Source: Candidatus Scalindua sp.
GTDB lineage: Bacteria; Planctomycetota; Brocadiia; Brocadiales; Scalinduaceae
NCBI GenBank assembly: GCA_021776915.1
Contig: JAIQZU010000081.1
Location: forward strand, 62,001-126,000
DNA: 64,000 nucleotides
Direction of reading: 5' to 3'
Shown piece after piece: positions 17,612 to 25,365 of this stretch (positions within the stretch are counted from its first letter, which is position 1; each line of letters opens with the position of its first letter). The notes under the pieces are model-generated. The model made no database searches and was not told the DNA's origin. It saw only the letters and a list, made by a program, of their open reading frames with translations. A program made the translations under genes and the position numbers.

Positions 17612-18727
17612 ATGCGCATTTTAATAACAAGTTTCTACATGAATGGTCCAAGCGGGACTACTATTTTTGTTAGAGACTTGGCTCTGGAACTTCTCCGGCA
17701 GGGACAACAACCGATCGTTTATTCCCCGCATCATGGACTCGTCTCACAAAAACTGATTGAATCAGGGATATCGACAATTTCCAGTCTTGACGAACTCACA
17801 AATAATCCGGATATTATCCATGGTCATCACATGATAGAAACCGGACAGGCTCTCTCTTTTTTCCCAAATACTCCGGCTATCTTTTTCTGTCATGATCACA
17901 CTGGCTGGCATGATTGCCCCCCCATACATCCGCATGTTTATCGATATTTTGGGGTAAGCAAACTATGCGTCGAAAGATTAAAGCAGCAACAGGCACCCAC
18001 GGACAAAACTTATATCTTCCACAATTTTGTAGATCTCCAGAAATTCCAACAGCGCCCCCCCCTTCCTGATAAGCCGGTCCGGGCCTTGGTTTTCAGCAAT
18101 TACGCTAGCGCAAAAACTCACCTACCTGCAGTTGAAAAAGCCTGCAAAAAAGCCGGTTTAGAGCTGGATGTTGTCGGCTTCGGAGTCAGTCGACAGACAA
18201 ACCACCCAGAAAACCTTCTTGGAAAATATGATCTGGTTTTTGCAAAAGCCAAAGCGGCCATCGAAGCTATGGCTGTTGGTTCTGCAGTGATTTTGTGCGA
18301 TTTCGGAGGCGTTGGTCCGTTGGTTACCTCAAAGAATTTTTATAGCTTGCGTGATTTGAACTTTGGCTACCAGTCTCTTGCGTTTCCCCTCTTGCCGGAT
18401 AACATATTGACACAAATTGAACTCTACAATCCGTATGAATCAGCCAAAGTTCAGGAACTGATAAGGCTTAATTGTGGATTGGAAAAATCCGTGCGGGAAC
18501 TGATAAACATATATCGAGAGGTGTTAGAAGAGCACAGGCAAGCAGCTAATCATCTCTGCGTGGTTCGCAAGCCAAAGTACAATGTGAACCCCTTTCGTGT
18601 AAAACTCATGCTGGCTTACCTTTTTCTTCAAAACCGGGTGTCAGATAAGTACATTCAAATGTTGACAAAAAACTGCTATATTAGAAAAGTCTCGGAGTTA
18701 ATCTATAGGAATATTTTTCGAACTTAA
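17612..18727 (+). CDS. Family 4-like glycosyltransferase
   Basis: A 371-residue GT-B protein: MRILITSFYMNGPSGTTIFVRDLALEL with the acceptor-domain glycine loop, IIHGHHMIETG, and a donor-domain segment VFAKAKAAIEAMAVGSAVILCDFGG. This subgroup lacks the first Glu of EX7E and keeps only the second, so catalysis may differ. The ATG at 17612 is preferred because a GGGGG ribosome binding site lies 6-11 bp upstream. TTG at 17606 is the alternative. It sits between remnants, so it survived as an intact island in a decaying segment. Confidence 0.82.
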   Translation: MRILITSFYMNGPSGTTIFVRDLALELLRQGQQPIVYSPHHGLVSQKLIESGISTISSLDELTNNPDIIHGHHMIETGQALSFFPNTPAIFFCHDHTGWHDCPPIHPHVYRYFGVSKLCVERLKQQQAPTDKTYIFHNFVDLQKFQQRPPLPDKPVRALVFSNYASAKTHLPAVEKACKKAGLELDVVGFGVSRQTNHPENLLGKYDLVFAKAKAAIEAMAVGSAVILCDFGGVGPLVTSKNFYSLRDLNFGYQSLAFPLLPDNILTQIELYNPYESAKVQELIRLNCGLEKSVRELINIYREVLEEHRQAANHLCVVRKPKYNVNPFRVKLMLAYLFLQNRVSDKYIQMLTKNCYIRKVSELIYRNIFRT

Positions 18728-18817
18728 TTAATTCCTGAAAAAGTCTTTTTCCCAAATAAACCCAATATAATACAGCTTATATTTTAAATTGTTTTTGCCC
18801 GCTTAATTCAGTAAATC

Positions 18818-19878
18818 ATGGATAAACACCTTTCTTTGACAAGATTTAAGTCTATACACCTGGAAATTACAAATGTGTGTGATTTTACATGTGATTTTTG
18901 CCCGAGTAAAAATCAAAAAAGAGAAAAGGTCTTTATGGAAACATCCCTGGCAAAAAATATTATTCGTGAAATATCTGAAAATAATTTAACTAAATGTGTT
19001 ACGTTCCACATTATGGGCGAACCTCTTTTGCATCCTGATGTTGTGGAACTGTGCCGGTTCGCGGAGGACTCAGGTGTAGCCGTATCGTTGTTTACTAATG
19101 GCGCTCTTCTAAACCAGCAAATGAATAACAGACTTTTTGCGGCAGGCTTAAGCAAGTTGGATGTAAGCTTTAGAACACCAAATGGTTATGCGTTTAAAAA
19201 GAGAATAAACTCTAAGATGCCCACCTTTGAAACGTATTAAGGACAAGATAAAGGATTTGCTGTCTTGTAAAATCGAATTCGGCGGCCAGACGGAAATCTG
19301 TATAAATTTTTTTAAAAAGAGACTTTTATTTGCTTTATTATGTCCTGTAAATACATATCATATTACTGATCAAGTAGATAATATGACTCTGATGAAAGAA
19401 TTACAAAACTATTGCCTTGATAAGTCAGAACAAGTGGGTAAAGACGTGACAAGGTATAAAAAAGTCAGAATTAAACCAGATTCCATTATGGTAGAAATAT
19501 GCAAAAATATATATATCATATAATAAAATGTTTTCCTTTTTTTTATCAGAGAACTATACTAATAGATCTTATTCAAATGCAGTATTTGGCGGATGTGACG
19601 CACTCCGTAGGCATTTTGGAATACTGGCAGATGGCAAAGTAACAACTTGTTGTTTAGATTATAATGGTGAGAACATTGTCGGAAACGTAAGAAGTCAAAA
19701 GCTGATTGATATTTTGGAAACAGATCAAGTAAGATCAATCAGAAGAAATTTTGATAGATATCATCCTCCAACAGAATTATGTAAGAGATGTTTGGGAAGT
19801 CCAAATATATTATTATCATTCGCTAAGCAATTCTCAAGTGTTGGCTCTGATTTAATAAAAAGGATAAAGGCGCGTTAG
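18818..19878 (+). pseudogene. Radical SAM/SPASM protein broken by two frameshifts
   Basis: Three consecutive frames (18818-19240, 19227-19523, 19528-19878) together encode about 350 residues, the length of a radical SAM-SPASM enzyme. The first carries the 4Fe-4S motif CDFTCDFC (Cys21, Cys25, Cys28), GEPLLHPD and TNGALL. The last has a SPASM-like C-terminus (GGCDALRRHFGILADGKVTT, CCLDYNGENIVGN, CKRCLG). Breaks fall near 19227-19240 and 19490-19530, in AT-rich DNA without long homopolymers at the first. Either true decay or assembly errors. I favour decay given the neighbouring remnants. Confidence 0.75.
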
Positions 19879-19920
19879 GCTCACTTAAAAATAAAACACT
19901 CATTGGTACCACAATAACCC

Positions 19921-20139
19921 TTGTTGCAGGAAAGTGATTACTCACAAAACTCTGCCAATATTTACCACTCTATCGACGACAGCGGCTCAGTCATCTCAAC
20001 AGCACCTTCATTATTCTGGAAGCAGGTCGAATTTTTGAAGGAAGAAGAATTCCAAACGCTTTCTTTATCTGAGGCCTTGGGCATTATAGAGCAGGGAAAG
20101 CAGTTTTTTCGTGATATGAAAGCATTTTTTGAAAAATGA
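19921..20139 (+). pseudogene. Polysaccharide deacetylase remnant
   Basis: A 72-codon frame reading IYHSIDDSGSVIS, FLKEEEFQTLSLSEALGI matches the first ~65 residues of the intact deacetylase at 10.8 kb (TYHSIDNSDSVIS, FLKDYLFNVISLNEVV). The catalytic DDG and HxxxH regions are missing. It then ends in FFRDMKAFFEK, resembling the last residues of the intact copy (LLRDLRRFF). This looks like a 5' and a 3' end joined after internal loss. The 3' resemblance is short, so this second part is tentative. Confidence 0.7.
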
Positions 20140-21221
20140 ACCTGATAAATAGTAGTATCCGATATGGAAAAGTGGCCTTGAAGGGGTTACTATGTAATAA
20201 GGCTTCAACCCCTCCCTTCCTGGTTTTGTTTATCACATCCGCCTGCAATCTGTCTTGTGGACACTGTTTTTACTGGAAAAAACTCAATCAAAAGGATGAC
20301 CTGACGACTAATGAGATCAAAAAACTCTCTGAGGAGTTGGGCAGTATAGAAAATCTTAACATTACGGGGGGAGAACCATTTACCAGAGAGGATTTCAGTG
20401 AAATATGCCGCCTGTTCATAAACAACAATTCGGTAAAGAAAATCTACGTATCCACGAACGGATTTTTTACAGATCGAACATACTCTCAGGTTAAAAAAGT
20501 TTTGAAAGAGACATCTCTGGACTTACTGGTCATTGAAATATCATTGGATGGTATGGCCGATTATCACAATAAATTGAGAGGGAACGGGGAGTCTTTTCAA
20601 AAAGCGCTTGATACTTACAATATGCTGTCAGAGTTAGGAAAAAGGGACAGGAGATTACAGATTCACGCTAACTCAACGGTAACATCAGAGAATATTGAAG
20701 AGGTTCGACAACTGTCTCATTTTCTTTTTGATCACTGTTCTTCGATTGAACATCATGGTATCGCTTTAATTCGAGATAATTGGAAAGAACAGTCCTTACA
20801 AAAGCCGGCGGCAGAAAAGTACCGGAAGCTTTGCCTCCATATTGAAACGTTATGGAAAATACGCAAAAAGAAACGTGCCGGCTCCCTGGTAGAACCTTTG
20901 TTGCAATATGCCAAATTGGAAACGATCAGGGAGGGACAGCAAGTCATCCCCTGCCTCGCAGGCGTTTTGAGTGCTGTAGTGTACGACAACGGAGATGTCG
21001 GAGTTTGCGAGATTCATAAACCTCTCGGAAATCTGCGGAACAGGAGTTTTTTTGAAATATGGAAGTCACCGGAAGCCCGAATACTTCGAAATGCAATCAG
21101 GGCCAAAAAGTGTTTCTGTACACATGAAATTTCCATGTGGCCTAGTATTGTTTTTCAACCTCTTCAACTAATCAGGGCCATGATTGGAACAACGCTCAAG
21201 AAAAAATTACAGGAAAGTTAA
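20136..21221 (+). CDS. SPASM-domain radical SAM enzyme
   Basis: A 361-residue radical SAM protein. The SAM-binding 4Fe-4S motif is CNLSCGHC (Cys37, Cys41, Cys44) after FITSA, followed by NITGGEPF and STNGFF. The C-terminal region (CLAGVLSAVVYDNGDVGVCE, LGNLRNRSFFEIW, KKCFCTHE) is a SPASM-type auxiliary-cluster domain. Such enzymes in glycan clusters often modify sugars or activate partner proteins. The reaction is unknown. It overlaps the deacetylase remnant by 4 bp and continues directly into the flippase remnant. It is intact, unlike the neighbouring radical SAM pseudogene. Confidence 0.88.
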   Translation: MNLINSSIRYGKVALKGLLCNKASTPPFLVLFITSACNLSCGHCFYWKKLNQKDDLTTNEIKKLSEELGSIENLNITGGEPFTREDFSEICRLFINNNSVKKIYVSTNGFFTDRTYSQVKKVLKETSLDLLVIEISLDGMADYHNKLRGNGESFQKALDTYNMLSELGKRDRRLQIHANSTVTSENIEEVRQLSHFLFDHCSSIEHHGIALIRDNWKEQSLQKPAAEKYRKLCLHIETLWKIRKKKRAGSLVEPLLQYAKLETIREGQQVIPCLAGVLSAVVYDNGDVGVCEIHKPLGNLRNRSFFEIWKSPEARILRNAIRAKKCFCTHEISMWPSIVFQPLQLIRAMIGTTLKKKLQES

Positions 21222-21222
21222 T

Positions 21223-21486
21223 ATGGCAACGATAAAATCTTCTCAATCGGCCAAAGCTATCAGCAACATTGCGGCTTTAGGAAGCAGCGAGATAATCTCT
21301 CAATTCGTGGCTTTTATCGGGTTGACTTGCATTGCCCGCACACTTGGTCCGGAAAGATTCGGCATCATCAGATTTACCTTTATCCTGTGTGGGTGCATCT
21401 TTGGGACAGGAACCGTGAGTATATTAAATCAAATATTGCCAACGATAATCACAGTGTCAATAAGGGATGACAACCCTGAACAATAA
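21223..21486 (+). pseudogene. Wzx-like flippase N-terminal fragment
   Basis: The ATG at 21223 starts 87 codons reading NIAALGSSEIISQFVAFIGL, IARTLGPERFGIIRFTFIL, the typical first two helices of a MOP-family flippase with the LGPERFG motif, then the frame ends at 21486 after about one fifth of a normal 430-residue protein. The next glycosyltransferase starts inside its 3' end at 21467. It lies just behind the radical SAM gene. A truncated remnant, probably non-functional. Confidence 0.75.
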
Positions 21487-22378
21487 AAAGAAGATATCGG
21501 TCATTATACCATCTGTTAACGGTCTTCCAATTATAAAAGAATGTCTTGAATCAATCTACAGACAAAGTAACAGTGATATAGCAGAGGTTATAGTCGTTGA
21601 TTGCAGCAACGAGCAGACACGAAAGGTTATTAGTGAAACCTTTAAGGAAGTCATCTTAATTCATCCGCAAAGGGAAAAAACAATTCCTGAGCTTAAAGCG
21701 ATTGGTATAAAAGAGGCAAAGTGCGATATTCTTGCTATGATTGAAGATCATTGTATAGTATCTGAAAACTGGTTTACTGAAATACTGAAGGCACATGAAT
21801 CTGATTACTTAGCAATTGGTGGTGCTGTAGAAAATGCCTGTTGTGACAGGATATTAGATTGGGCAACCTTCTTTTGCGAGTATAATGCCTTCATACAACC
21901 AGTGCCATTTGGGATTGTTCGTGATTTGCCGGGAAACAATGTTTCTTACAAAAGGAAAGATATCATAAGTACGTTAGGTGAATCGATTGACAAGGAAGTA
22001 CGGGAGGGGGTTTTGCACCAAAAACTTATGGAACATGGCTATGAACTTTTTTCAACACCTTCGCTGGTTGTTTATCACAAAAAGGCCTTTAATTTTTTTG
22101 AATTTATGACACAACGATTTTACTATTCTCAATCTTTTGCGGGAACGAGGAATATGGAATCTTCAATCACTAAACGGATTGTATATAGTGCGTTTTGTTT
22201 ATTCTTGCCATTTCTGTTGATGTTGCGTTTATGTTTTAGAGTATTTTCAAAAGACAGGTTACTGAAAGAATTTACATTATCAATACCGTTTCTCTTTGTC
22301 TTTACCATAGTCTGGGCAATAGGTGAATCTTGGGGTTATCTATTCGGAACAGGAAATAGTTTATTGCGTATTAAATAG
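21467..22378 (+). CDS. Family 2 glycosyltransferase (paralogue of 23.5 kb gene)
   Basis: A 303-residue GT2 protein with KISVIIPSVNGLPIIKECLE, IVVDCSNEQT and the metal-site region LAMIEDHCIVSENWF, followed by GGAVEN and LPGNNVSYKR. The C-terminal ~80 residues are hydrophobic and end WAIGESWGYLFGTGN. It is about as similar to the 305-residue neighbour at 23.5 kb as a duplicated gene would be, and more distantly like the 11.7-kb gene. The three suggest duplication followed by specialisation within one locus. The start overlaps the flippase remnant. Confidence 0.88.
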   Translation: MTTLNNKKKISVIIPSVNGLPIIKECLESIYRQSNSDIAEVIVVDCSNEQTRKVISETFKEVILIHPQREKTIPELKAIGIKEAKCDILAMIEDHCIVSENWFTEILKAHESDYLAIGGAVENACCDRILDWATFFCEYNAFIQPVPFGIVRDLPGNNVSYKRKDIISTLGESIDKEVREGVLHQKLMEHGYELFSTPSLVVYHKKAFNFFEFMTQRFYYSQSFAGTRNMESSITKRIVYSAFCLFLPFLLMLRLCFRVFSKDRLLKEFTLSIPFLFVFTIVWAIGESWGYLFGTGNSLLRIK

Positions 22379-22428
22379 AGATTAATTTGAGTACGAAGCT
22401 ATGAATGCTTACATGGCAATATACAATT

Positions 22429-23472
22429 ATGAATGATTTCAATGAAAACTTGTTACTTCTTGACACTTTAAATCTTTGCTGCCCAGGATGTAAAGCTCAA
22501 TTACAAAGGTCTGCAAAATCGTATAGCTGTATCGCATGCAAAAAAGATTTTCCTATTATGTACGGAATTCCTGACTTCAGATTGTTTGGCGACCCTTATC
22601 TGGGCTTTGAGGATGATTATGCGAGAACACAACTGATTGTAGAAAATATGAATCGCTTAGATTTTGCCGGTTTACTCAAATTTTATTGGAGCAATTCCCC
22701 TGAGACACCAGACAGTTTGAGAGAAAAATTTGTTCGTACCGCATTGCTGGGAGAGAATAAGGCAAAGGAAATACTAAAATCGTTCCCACAATCGGAGGCA
22801 GATAAACATAAAACAATTTTAGAAATTGGCTGTGGAACAGGGGGATTTATTGTCACTGCAGCTAAACGTTACAAGTACATCGTCGCAATAGATATAGCGC
22901 TTCGTTGGCTTATGATTTGTCGGAAGCGGGTGGAAGGAATGAATATTAAAATTCCCTTAATTTGTTGTTGTGCTGAGTTTCTTCCATTTCCTAAAAATTA
23001 TTTTGATCAGGTTGTGGCTTCTGCAACTATAGAACATACTCGCTCACAGAAATCTGTTTTCAGCGAATCTTACCGTGTTTTGAAGCAAAACGGTGTTATG
23101 TTTGTCAGTACTCCAAACAGGTTTAGCTTATCCGCAGAACCACACGTATATTTGCGGGGTGTAGGATTTTTACCCAGGAAATGGATGGGTTTATACGTTC
23201 GATTAATTAAAGGTATGGAATATGAAAATAAGCGCTTAATGTCATATTTTGAATTGAAAAAAATGTTTCTGAAGTTTAAGAATGTAAAATTTTCTTTTCC
23301 TGATATTGATGATGCGTCTCTGAATCAACTTGGGGCATGGGAAAGATTTCAGGTAAAGGTTTATCGGAAAATACGACTTTTAAGTATCTTTGGGCTCTTT
23401 CTGCTTTTTTTTGGACCTATGTATTATGTCCTTGGGCAGAAACCGATTCAAGATAGTGATATAAAACATTAA
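22429..23472 (+). CDS. SAM-dependent methyltransferase with N-terminal zinc ribbon
   Basis: A class I methyltransferase (ILEIGCGTGGFIVTAA as the SAM-binding motif I, then EFLPFPKNYFDQVVASATIEH, LKQNGVMFVSTPNRFS) preceded by a small Trm112-like zinc ribbon (CCPGCKAQL, CIACKKDFP, YGIPDFR). The tail is hydrophobic. I prefer the ATG at 22429. An upstream ATG at 22405 adds eight residues. It sits between two paralogous GT2 genes, with only 8 bp before the second, so it likely methylates a sugar of the glycan. Target inferred. Confidence 0.85.
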   Translation: MNDFNENLLLLDTLNLCCPGCKAQLQRSAKSYSCIACKKDFPIMYGIPDFRLFGDPYLGFEDDYARTQLIVENMNRLDFAGLLKFYWSNSPETPDSLREKFVRTALLGENKAKEILKSFPQSEADKHKTILEIGCGTGGFIVTAAKRYKYIVAIDIALRWLMICRKRVEGMNIKIPLICCCAEFLPFPKNYFDQVVASATIEHTRSQKSVFSESYRVLKQNGVMFVSTPNRFSLSAEPHVYLRGVGFLPRKWMGLYVRLIKGMEYENKRLMSYFELKKMFLKFKNVKFSFPDIDDASLNQLGAWERFQVKVYRKIRLLSIFGLFLLFFGPMYYVLGQKPIQDSDIKH

Positions 23473-23480
23473 AGAAAATA

Positions 23481-24398
23481 ATGGAAAATGAAATATGGCC
23501 CGTTCTTTCTATAATTATTGCGGCTCACAACGGAAAAACGGAATTAAATTCGTGTTTGGCGGCCCTGAAGAATCAGTTTTTTCCGGATGAACCTGTTAAT
23601 AAATATGAAATTATAGTTGTAGGGTATTTACATGATGCACGAAAAAAGAGTATCAGCAAGAAATATCCTGAAGTTAAAATATTGCAGGTGGCAACCCCTT
23701 TATCTGTACCTGCTTTAAGATCTATTGGCATTAAGGCTTCGAAAGGAGATATTATAGCCCTTTTGGAGGATCATTGTTTTCCTGCAAACGATTGGATACA
23801 GACAATTTTGTCTAATCATCAAAAGGGATACCAGGTTGTTGGTGGTGCGGTAGAAAATAGCCTTGTGGAACGCTCAATTGACTGGGCAGTATACTTTTTT
23901 GAATACAGCGCCTTTATGAATCCTATATCTGAAGGCACAACTACATCCCTGCCTGGAAACAATGTCAGCTACCGTCGTTCAGCTATGAAATATTTTGAAG
24001 ATCTATTGGATCAAAATCTGTGGGAATTTTTCTGGCACAAGAGACTGATGAAAAATGAAGTTCTTTTATACTCGACTCCGGATATGATTGTATATCATAA
24101 CAGGCCTTTCCATATAATGAGATTCTGGCATCTATCTTTTATACATGGATGCAATCATGCCGTCACAGGTTTGAGCCACTCTAATTTGCAAAAATTACTC
24201 TGGGTTATTTCAACAGTTTTTATTCCTGCCATACTTACATTCAGGATTAGTAGCCGTATTCTTAGAAAACAGAGATATTTGAAGGAGTTTATTAAGGCAT
24301 CTCCAATCATTCTATGGTTTTATATTGGATGGACGGCAGGAGAGTTCATGGGCACATTAACAGGTCGGGTAATTAGCGAAACAGGCTGGGGAGAGTAA
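23481..24398 (+). CDS. Family 2 glycosyltransferase (paralogue of 21.5 kb gene)
   Basis: A 305-residue GT2 protein with LSIIIAAHNGKTELNSCLAAL, YEIIVVGYLHDARKKS, the metal-site motif LLEDHCFPANDW, GGAVENS, LPGNNVSYRRS and a hydrophobic C-terminus ending GWTAGEFMGTLTGR. The equivalent of the usual DD in the nucleotide site is replaced by GYLHD here. It lies 8 bp after the methyltransferase stop and is followed by the remnant of a MocA gene. Together with the methyltransferase and the 21.5-kb paralogue it forms a three-gene unit. Confidence 0.88.
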   Translation: MENEIWPVLSIIIAAHNGKTELNSCLAALKNQFFPDEPVNKYEIIVVGYLHDARKKSISKKYPEVKILQVATPLSVPALRSIGIKASKGDIIALLEDHCFPANDWIQTILSNHQKGYQVVGGAVENSLVERSIDWAVYFFEYSAFMNPISEGTTTSLPGNNVSYRRSAMKYFEDLLDQNLWEFFWHKRLMKNEVLLYSTPDMIVYHNRPFHIMRFWHLSFIHGCNHAVTGLSHSNLQKLLWVISTVFIPAILTFRISSRILRKQRYLKEFIKASPIILWFYIGWTAGEFMGTLTGRVISETGWGE

Positions 24399-24430
24399 AT
24401 TTCAAAATAATTTTATAGAATTACGATAAC

Positions 24431-24644
24431 ACAGAAGAAATGATAGAGAAGACACGGCCTGGTATTATTTCTATTATTTCGCCTCCGGCACAGCATTTCG
24501 ATCACCGCCGGACATCTCTTAAAAAAGGATGTCATGTTTTCTGCGAAAAACTATTCTTTGGTTTCGCCTCGTTAAAGGACGAAAGTCGTAGCCGGCGGAG
24601 AACCTGTTAATACTTTTAAGGCGGTAACAAGAAGTATGATGAAA
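24431..24644 (+). pseudogene. MocA-family oxidoreductase remnant with internal deletion
   Basis: The DNA from 24431 matches the intact gene at 27154-28230: TRPGIISIISPPAQHFDH and KKGCHVFCEK match intact TRPDIVSIITPPAQHFEH and KQGCHVFCEK, about 75-80% at the base level by eye. It then jumps to intact positions about 27970-28095 (CTCGTTAAAGG, CCTGTTAATACTTTTAAGGC, GTAACAAG). The intact gene carries the direct repeat AAAGCCGTTT at 27441-27450 and 27966-27975, exactly at the deletion ends. A second small deletion occurs near the 3' part. It is non-functional. The next gene starts inside its tail. Confidence 0.88.
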
Positions 24645-25364
24645 ACCTTCAGCCAGACTGAATATGGAAAGAGCCGTGTTGCAGTTGTGATTCTGGCAAA
24701 GAACGAAGAGAAGACTATAGGTAAAATCATTAATGATACTGCGAGATTTGTCCATGAGGTAATTGTCATGGATGGCCATTCAAGAGATGAAACTGCTAAC
24801 TGTGCAAGAAGTGCTGGTGCTATGGTATACACTGACGATGGCAAGGGAAAAGGATCTGCGATGCGAATGAGCCTTAAATTAACTACCGCAGATATTATAG
24901 TATTCATGGACGCTGATGGCTCCCACGATCCCAACGATATTCCCAAGTTAGTGTTGCCTGTTGTGAGAAACAAAACAGATCTTTGTGTGGGAAGTCGCTT
25001 CTCTGGTGGCAGCGATGAGCTTTCCGTCAATGTTGGTCAATTGATCCGTACCTTTGGGAATCTTTCAATGAACATTGCCATAAATAAAAGATGGCACGTT
25101 AATCTTACGGACACCCTAAACGGGCTAAGGGCAATCAAACGTCAAGCTGCGTTGTCGATAGGTCTCAGGGAAGACATTCATACCATTGAACAGGAGATAG
25201 TGATGAAAATGCTTAGTCATGGTTACCGTGTAATAAATGTTCCTACCCATGAATATGCACGCAAGTTTGGCCGGAGCCATATCAATATTTGGAAGGAATG
25301 GCCTAGATTCGTCTGGTGTTTGATTATAAATCTTATTCACAAAGAACGAATAAACCATTTGTAA
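24636..25364 (+). CDS. Dolichyl-phosphate mannose synthase-like GT2
   Basis: A 242-residue GT2 enzyme of the DPM1/polyprenyl-phosphate sugar transferase type: VAVVILAKNEEKTIGKIIND, VIVMDGHSRDETA, DXD motif VFMDADGSHDP and LCVGSRFSGGSDE. The C-terminus has only a modest hydrophobic segment. Such enzymes charge a polyprenyl phosphate with a sugar that a GT-C enzyme then uses. The next gene is a GT-C enzyme at a gap of 1 bp, which fits. The first codons overlap the MocA remnant, so the start may have been created by that deletion. ATG 24639 is an alternative. Confidence 0.87.
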   Translation: MMKTFSQTEYGKSRVAVVILAKNEEKTIGKIINDTARFVHEVIVMDGHSRDETANCARSAGAMVYTDDGKGKGSAMRMSLKLTTADIIVFMDADGSHDPNDIPKLVLPVVRNKTDLCVGSRFSGGSDELSVNVGQLIRTFGNLSMNIAINKRWHVNLTDTLNGLRAIKRQAALSIGLREDIHTIEQEIVMKMLSHGYRVINVPTHEYARKFGRSHINIWKEWPRFVWCLIINLIHKERINHL

Positions 25365-25365
25365 G

